Shown here piece after piece: positions 59,001-64,000 of a stretch of DNA of 64,000 nucleotides. The first letter of the stretch is position 1. The number at the start of each line of letters is the position of its first letter. The position numbers and the translations under genes were made by a program. The stretch is from Ophioceras dolichostomum (taxonomy: Eukaryota > Ascomycota > Sordariomycetes > Magnaporthales > Ophioceraceae). The DNA is taken from positions 1-64,000 of the forward strand of contig PYST01000019.1 in the NCBI GenBank assembly GCA_003049485.1, written 5' to 3'. Below the pieces are notes generated by a model. The model worked only from the letters and a program-made list of their open reading frames with translations. It had not been told where the DNA came from and ran no database searches.

Positions 59001-61423
59001 CGCACTCCCATTACTGGCGTCATCGGCATGGCGGAACTCTTACTGGATCTGCAGCTGAATCAAGAACAACGTGAATATAGTGAAAATAGTGAGCTACTAC
59101 CGACTTGCCCCCAAACCCAAGACACATATTGATCGTCCCTGCTTGGTGGGCGGTACTCCAAACAAGAAAAAAAGACTCCAAGGCTAACGCAGTTACCTTT
59201 TTTTTGCTATTCAAAGTTTATCGCTCAGCAAACGCTCTGCTCACCGTCATCAACGATATCCTTGACTTCTCCAAGGTCGAGTCGGGGCGCCTTGACATCG
59301 AGGAGGTGCAGTTCTCGCTGTCCTTGGTCTTGGACGATGTCAAGAAGATGCTGAGCTTTGCAGCCGAACGGAGGAATCTCGATTTCGATGCCGACATTCC
59401 CCCCGATATCCTTAATGGTTGTGTCGTGTTGGGCGACCCCGGACGAGTGAGGCAGATCATCACGAATCTCCTGACGAACAGCATCAAGTTCACCAGTCAG
59501 GGGCACGTGCGTTTGTCGGTTGAGAAGGAGAGCGAGACGGAGGACACGACAGTCATCAGGTTTGTGGTGCAGGACACGGGCATCGGCATCGATCCGCAGG
59601 TCCGCGACCGCCTGTTCCACCCGTTCAGCCAAGGCGACGCGTCGACGGCGCGCAAGTTTGGCGGCACGGGACTGGGCCTGACCATTTGCAAGAACCTCCT
59701 CGATCTGATGAAGGGCAGGATAACCATGGAATCGACGGTCGGGCAAGGGACGACAGCCACGTTTTGGATCCCCTTTAACAAGCCGCACGAAGCCCAGGCG
59801 GGCAGCTTAGTTCGGATCGAGTCGCTCCCTGAGCGGCTGCAGTCCGAGATGAGCGTCTCGTGCCACAGCTCCGAGCTCGAGTCGCTTCCAGGCGCATCCC
59901 CATCGATCAAGACTCCCACCTCGGCCGGCTCCGCGGGAGGACCGGCAGTAGCGGCGGCAGCGGCGGCAGGGGCAGCCCCTCCGGATAAGAAGTTTAAGAG
60001 CCAGCAGCAGCAGCAGCAACGCCTGGCGATCGCGTCGAGCCCGGCGGCGATTACGATGTCGGCCGACGAGCTCAGCATGGAGGAGCGGGCGAAGATCCAC
60101 GTCCTCGTCGTGGAGGACAACGCGGTCAACCAGCAGATCGCCATCAAGACGGTCCAGAAGCTGGGGTTCAACGTGAGCGCGACGTGGAACGGCAAGGAGG
60201 CGCTCGAGTACCTCGACTTGGCCAAGGCCGGGGAGAGGGCCAAGCCGGACGTGATCCTGATGGACGTGCAGATGCCGGTTATCGACGGGTATAAGTGCAC
60301 GCACGTGCTGCGGGCGCACGCGGAGTACAGGGACTACGTCCGGGACGTGCCCATCGTGGCCATGACGGCCTCGGCCATCCAAGGGGATCGCGAGAAGTGC
60401 GAGAGGGCCGGGATGGATGACTACCTCTCCAAGCCCGTCAGGAGCGTGATCTTGGAGAAGATGCTGGTGCGCTGGATCACGCAGAGGCGGAGAGACGCGG
60501 AGAAGCTTCGGGCGGGCAAGAGGGGGGGTCACCAACACCAACACCACCACCAAAGAGATCCGAAGCACCAGCAGCACCAGCACCAGCAGCAAGGGCAAGC
60601 GGTTAATTCCTCCTCGTCCGACTGCGATTCCACGGAGTCCAAGTGCTCCTACGTAGTTAAAAGCTATCTCGACAGCAGCTGGGACATCACGAGCACTACG
60701 GGCGTCAGCAAGCCGGCAAGCACTACGGGCGTCAGCAAGCCGGCAAGCACTACGGGCGTCAGCAAGCCGGCAAGCACTACGGGCGTCAGCAAGCCGGCAA
60801 GCACTGTCGGGAACCCAGAGGATGACCGTGGGGACAGACTTCTTGCAGAAGACGACGACGACGGCGGCGGCGGACTTCCCGACGCCGCCGGTGGACCCAC
60901 GCCAACGCCGCCCCTCGAGTTACTACGCGTCCTACCACCGCTATCACCACGGCCACCACCAACCGAGTTAGACGAGCTAGAGACCAGCCCCGCAATACCG
61001 ACACCCCGCCCTATCGACGAGACCTCCCAGTCGCACTTCCCGGGCTACAGCAGCAGCCGCATGCCGTCCGACGACCACGATCACGACACCCACACCCAGG
61101 TAGGGAACGCTGAAGCGGACGTGAAGACAGAGGCGGAAGCGGACGCGGCGGCCGAAGCCGAGCGCACAGAGGCCGAGCGCACCGAGCGCCGCACGGCGGT
61201 CCGGCGGCTGGTCGGCGTGGACGAGCGCGCCATGCACTCGCGCGACGACAAGCTGGTCGACGCGGCGCGGCGGGAGCGCGACCTGTCGGCGCTGCGGAGC
61301 GCGCCGTCGTACTCGCTCGAGTCGCCGGTGCACAGCGGCGGGGGGGAGGCGCTGACGGAGGAGAACGTGGTCAAGTTTGATATGCAGGAGACGTTGAGGA
61401 GGAGGCAGTCGCAGCAGGACTGA
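56092..61423 (+). CDS. Hybrid histidine kinase: PAS, HisKA, HATPase, response regulator
   Basis: Cytosolic sensor kinase of the fungal hybrid type, similar in layout to Fos-1/TcsA-like proteins. Four exons (56092-58108, 58254-58595, 58756-59088, 59217-61423), introns 145, 160 and 128 bp, give about 1632 residues. A PAS domain lies around residues 566-680 ([20 protein letters not shown]), with another PAS-like segment before it. The H box is MSHEIRTPI near 864. The ATPase G1 box DTGIGID is near 1017, with GGTGLGL after it. The receiver domain starts HVLVVEDN near 1191, with the phosphoacceptor in ILMDVQMP near 1243. A tandem repeat follows at about 1388. The C-terminal 200 residues are low-complexity. 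I start at the first ATG of the open frame; a longer leader is possible. Confidence 0.9.
60692..60799 (+). repeat. 27-bp tandem repeat, four copies, in the kinase gene
   Basis: Four identical 27-bp units plus a partial one encode four copies of STTGVSKPA in frame, between the receiver domain and the low-complexity tail. The copies show almost no divergence at the DNA level, so expansion was recent. Confidence 0.9.
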
Positions 61424-62561
61424 TTTTCTTTTCTTTCTGGCTTCTCCTGGTTTCCTCCTGGCTTGATTGGTGGTGTATGTGTGGACCATCTGGCTTCTTT
61501 GCGTTTTTGAGATGAGGCGAGGCGAGGCGTTAACGTCGTTGTCGTGGCTGTTACTTTTTCAGTTCATTTCATTCTTTTCTGGGGGGCTTTCCTCAGCCTG
61601 AGCTGAATATGGCATTCCAAGGGGCTTGGTGATAGAACTTGGTCGGATACAAGGGTCAGACAAGGGGGGCGGAGAGGAAAACGGAACGGAACTCTCGGCT
61701 TTTCAAAAGGAGCGCAATATATACGGTACCGGGTATTGGTCTACAGTATGGGGTTTGACATGGAGACCTAGACAGGAGGAGGACAAGAGGGGAAGGGAAC
61801 GGCGTACTGTCCTTTTCTTCTTCTTGTCTTGACAGAGGCGTAAAGCGACGGGCGTTGTTGGATGGGTTTACCTATACACAAACTCCCATACATGATAAAA
61901 CGAATGTAGATTTAGAACCTATTGGGGGATACCTACACTCAAAAGCAAAGCAAGCACACAGGGGCAACAAAAATGATGTACACGATCTTCCGAGGGGGGC
62001 GCACATGGGGGCGATACAAGTATAAAGCATTAGCTTCGGCAGGTTAAGGGAGCAGGGCATTATACATAGACGCTTCATAGAGCTTCTCTAGCACGAGGTT
62101 CGCCCCTCTGCCTACCAGCCTCCCGCCGACTAGACACGCAAGGCCAGACAGGTGGGTACCTAGGTACGTAGGCAGCTGGGGACGATCAAATAAAGCAAGG
62201 AGGGCGGCATACGGAAGCATGCAAGTGATCAAATGAGGCATATGAACCCGGAGCCCATCCACCGGTTTTCAGTGGAGAGCACCTTCATACGCTCGTGGCT
62301 TCCCCCGACTGAACGACGATAATACGAAGACTATCTAACACAGACTGATCTTGCGGATGAGTGACAACCTCTGTTTATTCCTTTATACATTCTCCCCTTT
62401 TTGAACTTGAGCTCTCAGGCTTCGGATTTGAGGAAAATTACACAACAACATCGTAGAACCAGGGCATGGAACCGGCACCCGGCACCCTCTCCTGGTACGT
62501 TGTTTTCCTCTTATGAACACACATACCAGCCAACCGAGGGCACTTACAGACAATAAATAGC
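61424..62561. other. Convergent 3' intergenic region
   Basis: Between the kinase and HIS4 stops. It holds a GTACCTAGGTACG-type palindrome near 62156-62170 and no supported gene. Confidence 0.5.
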
Positions 62562-64000
62562 CTAGGACGACGAGCCTTTCTTGTCCATGTGCTCGATGCG
62601 GATGCTGACGGCCCTGCGGTGGGCCTCGAGCTCCTCGACCTTGGCGAGTTGCATGACGGCAGCGCCGACGTTGCGCAGGCCAGCGGCCGTGAGGTTGGAG
62701 CTCGTGATGTGCTTGACGAAGGAGCCGAGGTTGACGCCCGAGTATTGCTTCGCGTAGCCGTAGGTTGCTGATCATTGGGAACAAGGTTTAGTAAGAGGGT
62801 AGGTACCTCCTGTGATGTAGGGGTAGGGGTAGGCAGGGGGAGAGAGTGCCCTCCCACAGTAGGTCTGGGAGCGCGGAGGGACCAGAAAAAAAACACTTAC
62901 GCAAAGAGTGGTTCACACCGGCGGAATAATCGCCCACGCTCTCGGGGGTCCACTCGCCAATAAACACACTTCCGGCATTCGTAACGGCCTCAACGGCGGC
63001 CTCGGCATCCTGAATCTGCAGGATCAGGTGCTCGGGGGCATAATCGTTGCTGATGCGCAGCGCCTCGTCGACCGAGCCGACACAGACCGTGACCGAGTGC
63101 GCGATGCTGCCCCTGATGATATCGACGCGGGGCAGCGCCACTGCCTGGCGGTGGACCTCGTCCTCGATGGCCCGCAGCTCCTCCTCGCGCAGGTCGACGG
63201 CGAGCAGCACGACCTGCGAGTCGACGCCGTGCTCCGCCTGCGACAGCAGGTCGGACGCCACGAACGCCGGGTTCGCGAGCCGGTCGGCCACGACGAGCAC
63301 CTCCGAGGGCCCCGCGGGCATGTCGATCCCGACGCCCGCGTTCGTGTCGTTGCTGACGAGCATCTTGGCCGCCGTGACGAACTGGTTGCCGGGCCCCAGG
63401 ATCTTGTCCACTTTTGGGACCGACTCGGTGCCGTACGCGAGCGCGGCGACGGCCTGGGCGCCGCCCGCGAGGACGACGGCCTCGGCGCCGACCTTGTGCG
63501 CCACGTACACGATCTCGGGCGTGACCGTCCCGTCCGCGCGGGGAGGGGAGGCTAGCACGATTCGCCCGCACCCGGCCACCATGGCGGGCACGCCGAGCAT
63601 CAGCGCCGTGCTGGGCAGGACGGCTGTGCCGCCGGGGACGTAGAGCCCCACGCGCTCGATGGGGCGCGCGAAGCGGCTGCACACCACGCCCGACATGGTC
63701 TCGACCCGCAAGGGCTTCTCCTCCTTCTGCGCCGAGTGGAAGCGGCGGATGTTGTCGAACGAGAGGTCGATGGCCGCCTTCGTCTCGGGGGAAAGCGCCA
63801 TGAGGGACTCGGGGAAGGGCGCCCTGAGCACGGGCTGCGTGAGCGAGGTCGCCTTCTCGAACTTGTGCGTGTACGCCAGCAGGGCCTTGTCGCCGTTCTG
63901 CCGGACGTCGTCGACGATCGGGCCGATGATCTTCATGATCGCCTCTGAGGACTTCTGCGAGGGCCTCTTGAGGGCCGCGTGGATGTCTTCGGCTGAGTGC
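62562..64000 (-). CDS. his4: Trifunctional histidine biosynthesis protein, histidinol dehydrogenase part (partial)
   Basis: C-terminal histidinol dehydrogenase of the fungal three-domain His4 protein (cyclohydrolase, pyrophosphohydrolase and dehydrogenase), which makes the last steps of histidine. Only the 3' part is in the window; the frame stays open past the edge, where SAEDIHAALKRPSQ reads in. Exons 64000-62901 and 62767-62562 flank a 133-bp intron that rejoins NHSLPTYGYAKQYSG. Family motifs include GLYVPGGTAVLPST, GPGNQFVTAAKMLV, DMPAGPSEVLV, AEHGVDSQV and EHLILQ. All conserved segments are intact. The zinc-binding histidines are present in the AEHG and APEH motifs. Confidence 0.95.

Overview
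The window is nuclear DNA of a filamentous ascomycete, most likely a Sordariomycete. Coding regions are GC-rich. Introns are short (72-182 bp) with GTAAGT/GTGAGT-type donors, CTAAC/CTGAC-type branch sites and AG acceptors. The recognisable genes are fungal: a trifunctional histidine-biosynthesis protein, a hybrid histidine kinase, a GH81 glucanase, Stn1 and Wss1. Gene models were joined by hand from reading frames and splice signals; each final model keeps one open frame across its junctions.

Layout. Positions 1-11544 hold no gene I can support, only low-complexity tracts. A replication-rich cluster follows: POL3 (DNA polymerase delta catalytic subunit, minus), a three-exon unknown gene (plus), GET4 (minus), POL12 (polymerase alpha B subunit, plus) and an MFAP1-type splicing factor (minus). 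Then come a broken kinase-like gene (minus), a membrane protein with a lectin-like ectodomain (minus), a decayed tRNA and an intact tRNA-Gly(CCC) (both minus), and a small spliced unknown gene (plus).

From 30.8 to 50.6 kb lie a vacuolar-type Ca2+/H+ exchanger (minus), a secreted GH81 endo-beta-1,3-glucanase (minus), the telomere-capping protein Stn1 (minus), a DNAJC9-like J-protein (minus), a cytidine-deaminase-fold protein (plus), an eight-cysteine secreted protein (plus), a Mag2/RNF10-type RING protein (minus) and a secreted pepsin-like protease (minus). The right end carries a Wss1-type DNA-protein-crosslink protease (plus), a large PAS/histidine kinase/response-regulator hybrid (plus) and the 3' part of HIS4 (histidinol dehydrogenase domain, minus, running off the window).

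Themes. Genome maintenance is over-represented: POL3, POL12, STN1 and WSS1 lie within 43 kb, and ACGCG cores (MBF/MCB-like) occur upstream of POL3, POL12 and STN1. Secretion and wall biology is represented by GET4, the GH81 enzyme, the aspartic protease and the secreted cysteine protein. The most unusual observations are the kinase relic with three frame lesions, three in-frame stops directly upstream of the histidine kinase frame, a 27-bp coding tandem repeat in that kinase, a perfect 14-bp inverted repeat next to a tRNA-like segment at 44.3 kb, a partly compensated decayed tRNA-Gly copy, and a stop-free 72-nt intron that interrupts the HPD motif of the J-protein. I found no clearly new multi-gene system.
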